DNA from: Caprella mutica
Lineage: Eukaryota > Arthropoda > Malacostraca > Amphipoda > Caprellidae
Length of the DNA stretch: 64,000 bases
Assembly (NCBI GenBank): GCA_947561585.1
Contig: CANNZV010003226.1
Coordinates: 1 to 64,000 of the forward strand
Direction of reading: 5' to 3'
The translations under genes and the position numbers were made by a program. The notes beneath the pieces were generated by a model that did not search any database, was not told where the DNA came from, and saw only the letters and a list, made by a program, of their open reading frames with translations. Shown piece after piece: positions 54,209 through 63,603 of this stretch (positions within the stretch are counted from its first letter, which is position 1; the number at the start of each line of letters is the position of its first letter).

Positions 54209-55006
54209 TTAACTAAGACCTATAGGTTAAACAATACATATTCTCATATTCTTTAGCCTCTGGCAGTGAAATAAAAAAAAAAAGATCTTACTTCAGTGAT
54301 CTGTCCTTCAAATGACTAGAGTTTACCTTTAAATAGTAAAATCTTAGAAGTGCCAATAATGATTTTTAATAAAATGATTGACGTATGTTTAGTTTTTTTC
54401 ATTTCATATCGGTTCAAAGAGGCAATTGTAGAAAAGCCTAGATTCAAGTAATGTGTCCTGTAATTAAAGTTTTAAAATATTCGTAGAATTTTTATACAAA
54501 TTTATTTGTTCACGTTAAACTTCTTGGTGTGGAGCTATGTGACAATTGAGTTATGCACTCATTTGAATAGATGGTACACGACACTTATAGTCTCAGTTAT
54601 TTTAATTCATTTATTCCCTCTTCCTTTGAATGTTTTATTCCAAAGGTATTCCTTCAATATTCCCTTTAAATTTGGATGTCTTATTCCATTGGTATTCTTT
54701 CATTATCCCCTCTATCTAAGGATGTCTTATTCCATTGGCATTCCTTCATTATTCCATTGAGCTTCATCTCTGTGATTCCCCAGATATTCCCTTGTGATCT
54801 ATGGGATTATTCCATAAAAGTGTCATAAAAAGACATTCCCTTAATATCAAAATATGATCATCATGGAATATTCCTTGGGAATATTGAAACATCAAATACA
54901 AATATACAATGAATACAAGGTCTAAATTTAAGATCAAGCCCTTATATAAGTATGAGAAACATACTTTTCCGAGAAAATTTTGGGAATATCCATTTGTTGC
55001 CCTGGA

Positions 55007-55080
55007 CGAGCTTTAACACAAAATCTTAGACCTCGAAGTTGAAGAGCATAACCCTAGCGCTATCCTCTAAATTCTAAAAG
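55007..55080 (+). repeat. Dispersed repeat family E, copy 6 (second part)
   Basis: Continues copy 6 to the right of element F with AACACAAAATCTTAGACCTC and 'AACCCTAGCGCTATCCTCTA', then is interrupted by foldback element B copy 2. Confidence 0.75.
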
Positions 55081-56910
55081 GTATCCGGTAAATTGCTTGA
55101 AAACAAATGCTCGGATGAACAATAATTGCTCGAAAGACAATTGTTCGAATGAACAATTGTTCGAATGATCAGACGTTCAGATAATATAAAACAAATGAAA
55201 AACAGTTATTATTAATTACTAATTAGAAACAAGGACGGTTTGGTGCAGCTAATTGAAGAGATTTCACTTCATGATTTTCTGACTGTCGACAATTTATCTA
55301 ATTAACAATTACTTAAATATTCAAATTTCGAATAATCAATTGCTTAATGTACAAGAAGAAGAAAATTCAACCAGATAATGGCTACAACATGTACCAAAAA
55401 GAAAATTTAAAAATTGGCACGATTACCCGAGGTCATGCTAAATGTGTCGTTAAAAACCGCTATCTCCTCTGACCGGCAGTTCCCATAGTCAGTGACCGGT
55501 CCATTCGCCGAAAACACTTTCGCCGAAAACACATTCGCCGAAAAAACATTCGCCGGAAACACATTCGCCGCACGACACATTCGCCGAACGACACTTTCAC
55601 CGGAAAAAAAATTGATTATTTAAAAAGGTAAACAAATTTATCTCATATGTCCAGTTGATATTACAAATAGATGAACTTACATATATGTGTATAAATCACT
55701 TTACAATATTCTACATAATTATTGGTTTAACATTATGGTATTTACGTTAACTTAATTAATTGCTGCATTACTTGCGTCAGTTTATTATTTCTATGTTAAT
55801 CATATTTTCTGTGTACAATTATCAATTACAAAATTAAAAAAATTGTGTTTGTCTCACTTTATTTTAATCTTTCTATATACATTGTAGAATCAGTCTGCAA
55901 CTGCGAGTCGCTCATGAAGCTTTCACTATACAGGGTGACCCACAAAAAATTCTACCAAGTTTAAATTCGTATATTTCAACAATAATTTGAAGGTACAGTT
56001 AAAACAGATTTATTTCTAGGTTTTAAGAATTTTTACATAACTATTCCTATTATAAAATATTGACAATGTGAAGAAATGTATTTGAGTACAAAAAGGAAAT
56101 AAAAATCATTTTTTCAGCAATTCCTTTTATAAAATAGAAAAGTTTATGTTAGAATAAATGGATTAAATATTTATTATTTAATAAATACTACTAAATTTAT
56201 TTAGAAGCTTTTATAATGGGACTAAGAGCAAGCATTTGTATGGCATTAAAATGAGACAATTAATTACCGTTTAGTTTATAGTTACTAAAATATTTGATCA
56301 ATTTTAAATAATCATTTAACACATGATTTTCAATAAACATAAATTTTTGTAGTAAACCTTAGTCTGCTAAAAATTGTCATATTGTCGGCGAATGTGTCGT
56401 GCGGCGAATGTGTTTTCGGCGAATATATTTTCGGTGAATGTGTTTTCGGCGAATTGACCTAGAACCCCATACTACATAGTCCGAGTTGCTAAAACCTAAC
56501 AATTCCCTAACCTAGTCCCAAGAACATCTCGTCGGAGCCCACTGAAGCTATTGACTGACAAAAAAAAATGATAATTGTAGTACCCAAAATTGCTGTAATA
56601 TTCCTGCTCAATAAAAATAAGAAAGCGAGGAAGATTAAAATTTGAAAACAGTATTATGATTGATAGTAAATAGCGATGTAAAATATGAAATAGAGTTATT
56701 ATAAATTAATAATTATAAACCAGGACGGTTAGGTGCAGATAATTGAAGTGATCCAACTTCATGATTAACTGACTTTTAATAATTTGGCACTGTGAACAAC
56801 TTGATCATTCGATCAATTGATCATTCGAGCAATAATTGTTCATTCGGTCATTTGTTCGTTCTAGCAATTATCTTTCGAGCAATTCTTTTCGAGCAATCTA
56901 CTTAGAACCC
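55081..56910. mobile_element. Foldback element B, copy 2, interrupted by element C
   Basis: The left end GGTAAATTGCTTGAAAAC and right end GAGCAATCTACTTAGAACCC carry the same CAATTGCTCGAA-type arms as copy 1. The inner inverted segment is also shared (AACAAGGACGGTTTGGTGCA at 55228 and CAGGACGGTTAGGTGCAGAT at 56721). The flanks (…CCTCTAAA and CTAAAACTACAAG…) rejoin into family E copy 6 with a short, imperfect duplication of about 9 bp. Element C sits in its middle. Confidence 0.8.
55490..56465. mobile_element. Foldback element C with TTCGCCGAAAACACA-unit arms
   Basis: About 975 bp. The left arm (55496-55605) has seven or more units TTCGCCGAAAACACA. The right arm (56383-56456) has the inverse units TGTTTTCGGCGAA. 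The ends are CAGTGACCGGTCCATTCGCC and GGCGAATTGACCTAGAACCC. Flanking CCCATAGT / CCCATACT may be an imperfect target duplication. The interior is AT-rich; a CAGGGTGACCCACAAAAA motif at 55933 resembles a mariner end without a partner. Confidence 0.85.
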
Positions 56911-57045
56911 ACCTAAAACTACAAGTAGTTTATACCATGATGAACATAGTATAAAATGAAAAAAAAATCAAATTACAACAGTTCGGGGCCCAAGAGAAAC
57001 CACCCCCTTCTCTTCAATTATCCACAGAAAGCTTCAAGATAGAGT
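56911..57045 (+). repeat. Dispersed repeat family E, copy 6 (third part)
   Basis: Finishes copy 6 with CTAAAACTACAAGTAG, 'ATTACAACAGTTCGGGGCCC' and the family 3' end AGAAAGCTTCAAGATAG. Confidence 0.8.
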
Positions 57046-57318
57046 CCCTGGATGTTGTAACAATATATTCGAGAAAAAGTTAAGTTTTTGAAATACTAAA
57101 GTTTTCCAATAATTATAATGCAATAACATGTCATGTAGCTATGTACTTACAGTGTAACAGAATTCTGTTGATCAAATGTAATTTCTCGTTGATTGGCCAG
57201 TGAATACTAGATGAACTTCGTTCCACGATAACTCAGAACGAAATGATCGAGAAAATAATTCACAAGTAACATTCTATTTGGCATTTAAATATTCATAGAA
57301 ACAAATTCATTTATTTTA

Positions 57319-59778
57319 ATAGCTAGTCATGTTTACTTAGCTAGTCATGTTTTCTTAGCTAGTCATGTTTTCTTAGCTAGTCATGTTTTCTTAGCTAGTC
57401 ATGTTTTCTTAGCTAGTCATGTTTTCTTAGCTAGTCATGTTTTCTTAGCTAGTCATGTTTTCCTAGTTAGTCAAGTTTTCTTAGCTAGTCATGTTTACTT
57501 AGCTAGTCATGTTTACTTAGCTAGTCATGTTTACTTAGCTAGTCATGCTTTCTTAGCTAGTCATGTTTTCTTAGCTAGTCATGTTTTCTTAGCTAGTCAT
57601 GTTTTCCTAGTTAGTCAAGTTTTCTTAGCTAGTCATGTTTTCTTAGCTAGTCATGTTTACTTAGCTAGTCATGTTTTCCTAGTTAGTCAAGTTTTCTTAG
57701 CTAGTCATGTTTTCTTAGCTAGTCATGTTTTCTTAGCTAGTCATGTTTTCCTAGTTAGTCAAGTTTTCTTAGCTAGTCATGTTTACTTAGCTAGTCATGT
57801 TTACTTAGCTAGTCATGCTTTCTTAGCTAGTCATGTTTTCTTAGCTAGTCATGTTTTCTTAGCTAGTCATGTTTTCCTAGTTAGTCAAGTTTTCTTAGCT
57901 AGTCATGTTTACTTAGCTAGTCATGTTTACTTAGCTAGTCATGTTTACTTAGCTAGTCATGCTTTCTTAGCTAGTCATGTTTTCTTAGCTAGTCATGTTT
58001 TCTTAGCTAGTCATGTTTACTTAGCTAGTCATGTTTACTTAGCTAGTCATGTTTTCCTAGTTAGTCATGTTTACTTAGCTAGTCATGTTTACTTAGCTAG
58101 TCATGTTTTCTTAGCTAGTCATGTTATCATAGCTAGTCATGTTTTCTTAGCTAGTCATGTTTTCTTAGCTAGTCATGTTTTCTTAGCTAGTCATGTTTTC
58201 TTAGCTAGTCATGTTTACTTAGCTAGTCATGCTTTCTTAGCTAGTCATGTTTTCTTAGCTAGTCATGTTTTCTTAGCTAGTCATGTTTTCTTAGCTAGTC
58301 ATGTTTTCTTAGCTAGTCATGTTTTCTTAGCTAGTCATGTTTTCTTAGCTAGTCATGTTTTCTTAGCTAGTCGTGTTTACTTAGCTAGTCATGTTTACTT
58401 AGCTATAGTCATGTTTACTTAGCTAGTCATGTTTTCTTAGCTATAGTCATGTTTACTTAGCTATAGTCATGTTTACTTAGCTATAGTCATGTTTACTTAG
58501 CTATAGTCATGTTTACTTAGCTATAGTCATGTTTACTTAGCTATAGTCATGTTTACTTAGCTAGTCATGTTTTCTTAGCTATAGTCATGTTTACTTAGCT
58601 ATAGTCATGTTTACTTAGCTAGTCATGTTTTCTTAGCTATAGTCATGTTTACTTAGCTATAGTCATGTTTACTTAGCTATAGTCATGTTTACTTAGCTAT
58701 AGTCATGTTTACTTAGCTATAGTCATGTTTACTTAGCTATAGTCATCTTTACTTAGCTATAGTCATGTTTACTTAGCTAGTCATGTTTTCTTAGCTAGTC
58801 ATGTTTTCTTAGCTAGTCATGTTTACTTAGCTATAGTCATGTTTACTTAGCTATAGTCATGTTTACTTAGCTATAGTCATCTTTACTTAGCTATAGTCAT
58901 GTTTACTTAGCTATAGTCATGTTTACTTAGCTATAGTCATGTTTACTTAGCTATAGTCATGTTTACTTAGCTATAGTCATGTTTACTTAGCTAGTCATGT
59001 TTTCTTAGCTAGTCATGTTTTCTTAGCTAGTCATGTTTACTTAGCTATAGTCATGTTTACTTAGCTATAGTCATGTTTACTTAGCTATAGTCATGTTTAC
59101 TTAGCTATAGTCATGTTTACTTAGCTATAGTCATGTTTACTTAGCTATAGTCATGTTTACTTAGCTATAGTCATGTTTACTTAGCTATAGTCATCTTTAC
59201 TTAGCTAGTCATGTTTACTTAGCTATAGTCATGTTTACTTAGCTATAGTCATGTTTACTTAGCTATAGTCATGTTTACTTAGCTATAGTCATGTTTACTT
59301 AGCTATAGTCATGTTTACTTAGCTAGTCATGTTTACTTAGCTATAGTCATGTTTACTTAGCTATAGTCATGTTTACTTAGCTAGTCATGTTTACTTAGCT
59401 ATAGTCATGTTTACTTAGCTATAGTCATGTTTTCTTAGCTATAGTCATGTTTACTTAGCTATAGTCATCTTTACTTAGCTATAGTCATCTTTACTTAGCT
59501 ATAGTCATGTTTACTTAGCTATAGTCATGTTTACTTAGCTATAGTCATGTTTACTTAGCTATAGTCATGTTTACTTAGCTATAGTCATGTTTACTTAGCT
59601 ATAGTCATGTTTACTTAGCTATAGTCATGTTTACTTAGCTATAGTCATGTTTACTTAGCTATAGTCATGTTTACTTAGCTATAGTCATGTTTACTTAGCT
59701 ATAGTCATGTTTACTTAGCTATAGTCATGTTTACTTAGCTATAGTCATGTTTACTTAGCTATAGTCATGTTTACTTAT
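57319..59778. repeat. 2.5-kb satellite-like array, 18-bp then 20-bp units
   Basis: About 130 head-to-tail units. The left half is dominated by the 18-bp unit TTAGCTAGTCATGTTTTC with a TTTAC variant and a CCTAGTTAGTCAAG variant that recurs in register, giving higher-order blocks of eight to ten units (for example around 57460, 57610, 57740 and 57870). From about 58400 a 2-bp insertion gives the 20-bp unit TTAGCTATAGTCATGTTTAC, which becomes almost homogeneous towards the right edge. No centromeric or telomeric identity can be claimed. Confidence 0.95.
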
Positions 59779-59837
59779 TTAGTAAAAACATAAAATAAAG
59801 GAAATTCATCTATTTATAAAATTTTGTACATTCAATT

Positions 59838-60095
59838 TCGGATCTTTCCCATTTGCTGACCCCACCAAATTTAATTTAAATTAATTTTTTCTTATTTACT
59901 TTTGTCCAAAGAATCCGAAAATCTAACTGTTTTTTGTAGAAATTAATACTTTTTGAGGTATGAGGGTTTGAAGTTATTTATTTCCTATGTATTACTGAAG
60001 GATTGAGAACTTTAAAATAACTCGTGTTTTTCACGCTTTTCGGCCAATTTTGGTCGAATATATGTAGTTTGTTGTTTCTGCTAGTTTGTTGTATA
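59838..60095. mobile_element. TIR element K, copy 2 (one arm and part of interior)
   Basis: Matches 50503-51109: GATCTTTCCCATTTGCTGAC at the end, TATTTCCTATGTATTACTGA and 'TTTTCGGCCAATTTTGGTCG' inside. The right arm is missing. Confidence 0.75.
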
Positions 60096-60099
60096 GGCA

Positions 60100-60605
60100 T
60101 CCCCCGCTTTAGTTACCAAGTCACGACTCAGTTTAGTTACCAAACGGTAACTAAAGCTAATGAAAGTAACAAGAAATTTATAATTTTCACTCTCTGATTT
60201 AGACCTCATTTTCTATGAGTTATAGAAAGAAGATTTATTATTAGAGTAAAACGTATATAAGCATATTATTAATAATATACAGTCTTTCATTGTTTGTGAC
60301 TGTGATGAAATAGTTTAAAGTCGTGCATTTATTAAATGTTTTAAAATCCATCCATAGCTTAACTCTCACTCAGTATAGGTGAGTAATTAATAGATACTTA
60401 GACAAACAGCAATTTTATGCTCTATGAAATGTTTTTGGAAGAAGGGTACTAAGTTCCAAGTTATTGGTTGGTTCTACAATTCCGGACATGTCAGAAAAGA
60501 AAATAGTATACTTATTATTTAACTTCCATTCTAATTAGTATCATGGATACCAATTGAAATAAAATTTAAATAATGATTCCTTTACAGTGTGTCCGCAAAA
60601 TATGT
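60100..60605. other. No gene seen
   Basis: AT-rich. Contains a GGTAACTAAAG / CTTTAGTTACC short inverted motif (60110-60160) and a hairpin-family fragment (GTATCATGGATACCAATTG, 60539-60557). Confidence 0.45.
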
Positions 60606-60608
60606 ATT

Positions 60609-60915
60609 AGATTTTGTCCTTGGGAACCGCAATTTCAAAATAAAATGTAAAACAAGAGAAATAATAAAAACTGCCATTATCTGTTCAAGCTTTCGATTTA
60701 TTCAAAAATCATCCTCAGGAAACCTAATTTTAACCTAAAAGATACACAATTTATATACTCTAATCTCCTATCTAGGATACAGACTATTTATTAATAAAAC
60801 TTAATTCTATCTTTAATTACAATATAAATAAATACATAACGAAATGAAAATAAATTACAAAAATAAATCATTTTAAAATAAATAATTCCGTAGAAGCCCC
60901 TTGTGAATTGAGTTG
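60609..60915 (-). repeat. Inverted copy of the Penelope-like 3'/5' junction region
   Basis: Reverse complement of 61445-61750 with only a few differences: it runs from AGATTTTGTCCTTGGGAACC to CTTGTGAATTGAGTTG. It lies directly upstream of, and in opposite orientation to, the first Penelope-like copy. Such inverted partial copies at the 5' side are a known habit of Penelope-like elements. Confidence 0.88.
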
Positions 60916-61504
60916 CAAAATTATTGATACTGTATTTAGGAAAACTTTGAATAACATTTATCATTCAAAACCTGTAGAACTTAGTTGTGATAGGAAGCCA
61001 GTTTATGTTAGGTTAGAGTATTTAGGGTTTGTTTCCAATGTCCTCAAACGTAAATTATCCATTTTGATCAATAAGTTTTACCCTCAAATTCAACTTAAAT
61101 TCATTATTAATTCATCTAATTCCATCGGCAATATGTTCAATTATAAAGACAAACTCCCACCTTTACTTGTTTCCAATGTTATATACAAATTCACTTGCGG
61201 ACAGTGTTCTGCGGCCTATATAGGTGAAACACGGAAACAACTAAAGGTGAGAGTTAGTCAACACAGAGGGGTTTCCTCCAGAAGCCCCTCTACCGTTTTA
61301 TCTAACCCTGAAAATAGTAAAATTTTAGAACATTCTTTCGACCATAATCATCCATTTTCAGAAAAAGATTTCAAAATTTTAACTACCTGCAATACTTTAG
61401 ATTTGAGGACATTGGAATCAATTTTTATTTATGATCAGAAGCCCCAACTCAATTCACAAGGGGCTTCTACGGAATTATTTATTTTAAAATTATTTATTTT
61501 GTAA
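60916..61504 (+). pseudogene. Penelope-like element copy 1, C-terminal GIY-YIG endonuclease
   Basis: A 5'-truncated pol fragment of about 195 residues. After a conserved RKTLNNIYHSKP stretch and a thumb/linker region comes a GIY-YIG-type nuclease: YKFTCGQCSAAYIGETRKQL (the CxxC-type lead followed by AYIGET), an R-V-S-Q-H stretch and the later TLESIFIYDQKPQLN motif with the conserved Glu. In Penelope-like elements this nuclease nicks the target for RT priming. It stops at TAA 61502-61504. The initiation codon in the inverted segment is not a true start. Confidence 0.85.
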
Positions 61505-61753
61505 TTTATTTTCATTTCGTTATGTATTTATTTATATTGTAATTAAAGATAGAATTAAGTTTTATTTATAAATAGTCTGTATCCTAGATAAGAGATTAGA
61601 GTATATAAATTGTGTATCTTTTAGGTTAAAATTAGGTTTCCTGAGGATGATTTTTGAATAAATCGAAAGCTTGAACAGAAAACGGCAGTTTTTATTATTT
61701 CTCTTGTTTTACATTTTATTTTGAAATTGCGGTTCCCAAGGACAAAATCTATT
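61445..61753 (+). repeat. Penelope-like junction (pseudo-LTR) between tandem copies
   Basis: Joins the end of copy 1 to the start of copy 2. It contains CCTGAGGATGATTTTTGAAT followed by AAATCGAAAGC, whose layout recalls the hammerhead ribozyme core known in pseudo-LTRs of Penelope-like elements. The same region is present inverted at 60609-60915. Confidence 0.75.
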
Positions 61754-62917
61754 ACTTCAATTATACGTCACCGCTATGGAGAACAAGTGATAAAATTATT
61801 TCGTGACTGTGAGAAAACAGATTTCAAGATTAGGAAGACAGAAGAAGACATTCATTTTCTAACGACGTGCACCGAGAACAACTTAACTCCTAAATTTGTT
61901 AACTTCAAGCTCTACTCTAATAGGATTCGATGCACCTCCTCCTACAGAAGTTTCCAGAAGAAGCTCCTAGATGATGAATTAAAAGTAAAACAATCTGAAA
62001 AACGGGTTTTATCATCTAAATTTTCAATACTATGTAGTAATCTGCAATCAAAACTCTCTTGGATTGATTTCAACCATATTTTTAGCTACATCTCCAACAA
62101 TAACACCAAGAAAATAAACTCTGTGAGAGAAACGCATAAGCAGGAATTATTCAAGCTAGGACTACAAACTGCTAGAGAAGAGTTAGACCCTATGAAACTT
62201 ATCTTCAATTTTTCCAGTAGACGATTAACTTCAGATGAAATTAGTGCATTAGCTCATGGATTAAAATTTGGACTTCCCCCAAAGAAAATTAACTACCACA
62301 AATTTTTCCTTTCTTTCGAAAAACTGTTCTACGATTTGAAAAATAATGATATATCACCTATCCACCCTGAAGGATTAAATAGAGTTAGAACTTCCTTGAA
62401 AAATATTGCATACAGCACTTTCTACTCGTTTAATCCATTTAGTCTAAACGCTGATAAGAAATTAATTAGCACTCTTCAAAATTTAAGTAAAGACAAGGAT
62501 TTAGTCATTATGAAACCAGATAAAGGAAATGGTATTGTTATTTTTGATAAATCAAACTACACACGAAAGATGGAAGAAATTATTTCGGACACAACTAAAT
62601 TCAAAATTATCAACGAGGACTGGTTTAAAGTTATTTTGAGACATGAAGACAAGGTTAATCGATTTCTGACTAAATTGCTTAAGGAGGGACACATCAACCA
62701 GGCTGTTTACGACCATCTTAAACTATCAGGTTCTGCTCCAGGGGTAATGTATGGCTTGCCAAAAATTCACAAAGATAACGTTCCCTTTCGTCCCATTTTG
62801 TCTTCAATAGGAACAGCCGGCTACAAAATTTCAAAATTTATTCTTCCATTCTTAACTCCCTTAACTACTAATCAATATACTGTTCAGGATAGTTTTTCTT
62901 TTGTTCAGGATATATAG
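61754..62917 (+). pseudogene. Penelope-like pol, N-terminal and RT motifs 1-3
   Basis: About 390 residues. The N-terminal basic region leads to the motif LVIMKPDKGNGIVIFDKSNY (the DKGN block characteristic of Penelope-like RTs) and then VMYGLPKIHKDNVPFRPILS. The frame ends at TAG 62915-62917 because of an extra TA in an ATATATAG run; the following frame resumes the protein. The track start is an alternative codon inside the junction region, so the real start is unknown. Confidence 0.88.
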
Positions 62918-62940
62918 TTAATACTCCAAATAGTGATAAT

Positions 62941-63603
62941 TATGTAATGGCTAGCTTTGATATTAAGTCCCTTTTCACGAATATCCCCTTAAATGAAAGT
63001 TTAGATATTGCTACAGATACTCTGTATGATGATGATAACTTTAGTGTCCCTCCTTTTTCAAAATTGTATTTTAAGAATCTTTTAGAGTTAGCTGTTAAGG
63101 AGGTGCTATTTATTTTCAACAATGTAATGTATTCTCAGTTTGATGAAGTAGCGATGGGAAATCCCTTAGGTCCAACGCTAGCGAATGTTTTTCTGTGTCA
63201 TCATGAAGTTACTTGGCTAGATAATTGTCCTTCGGACTTTAAACCACTAGTTTATAAACGTTACATTGATGATACTTTCATTCTTTTTAGACACAGATCT
63301 CGCATAACAAAATTCTTAAATTATCTAAATTCTCAACATAGCAATATTAAATTCACTTGTGAGACTGAAACTGATTCAAAACTTAGCTTCCTTGATGTTT
63401 TAATTACTAGAGAAAATAATGAATTTGTAACTTCTGTATTTCGCAAAAAAATATTCACTGGCCTTGGTATGAAATTTAAATCTTTTGTTCCATTTAATTT
63501 TAAGACTAATATTATTTCATGTTTGATTTATAGGGCTTTAGGATATGTTCTCGAGGCACGTTGTTTGAGAATGAATTGTCATTTCTTAGGGATTACTTTT
63601 TGA
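62941..63603 (+). pseudogene. Penelope-like pol, RT palm and thumb
   Basis: Continues the RT: MASFDIKSLFTNIPLNESL (first catalytic Asp), QFDEVAMGNPLGPTLANVFL and the catalytic box VYKRYIDDTFILF with two aspartates. SKLSFLDVLITREN follows. It ends in a second frameshift near 63555-63565; the next frame (…FENELSFLRDYF) carries on into the GIY-YIG region at 63617-64000. Confidence 0.9.

Larger units (their letters stand above)
52266..55006. mobile_element. Element F inserted in family E copy 6
   Basis: A 2.7-kb element with inverted ends: CCAGGCAAGAGGGATAT at the left and the complement of CCAGGGCAACAAATGGATAT at the right. Its outer 400-600 bp on both sides are full of GGAATATTCCC, GGAATGTCAC and ATTCCATTGGTATTCC motifs in opposite orientation. 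It contains an inverted family E copy, a foldback hairpin and a 19-bp minisatellite. There is no transposase; the frame at 54506-54760 reads the repeat. Confidence 0.7.

Noticed and set aside
55933..55952. Second mariner element inside foldback C (CAGGGTGACCCACAAAAA)
   Set aside because: The end-like motif has no inverted partner in range and there is no transposase remnant.
2087..56910. Classification of foldback families as Helitrons because right ends contain CTAG
   Set aside because: Family A has a perfect 9-bp target duplication, which Helitrons do not make, and both ends are inverted repeats. The Helentron alternative is not supported by a TT target or a 3' hairpin I can see.
57319..59778. 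Possible CRISPR array
   Set aside because: Units are contiguous with no unique spacers and the context is eukaryotic; it is a satellite-type tandem array.
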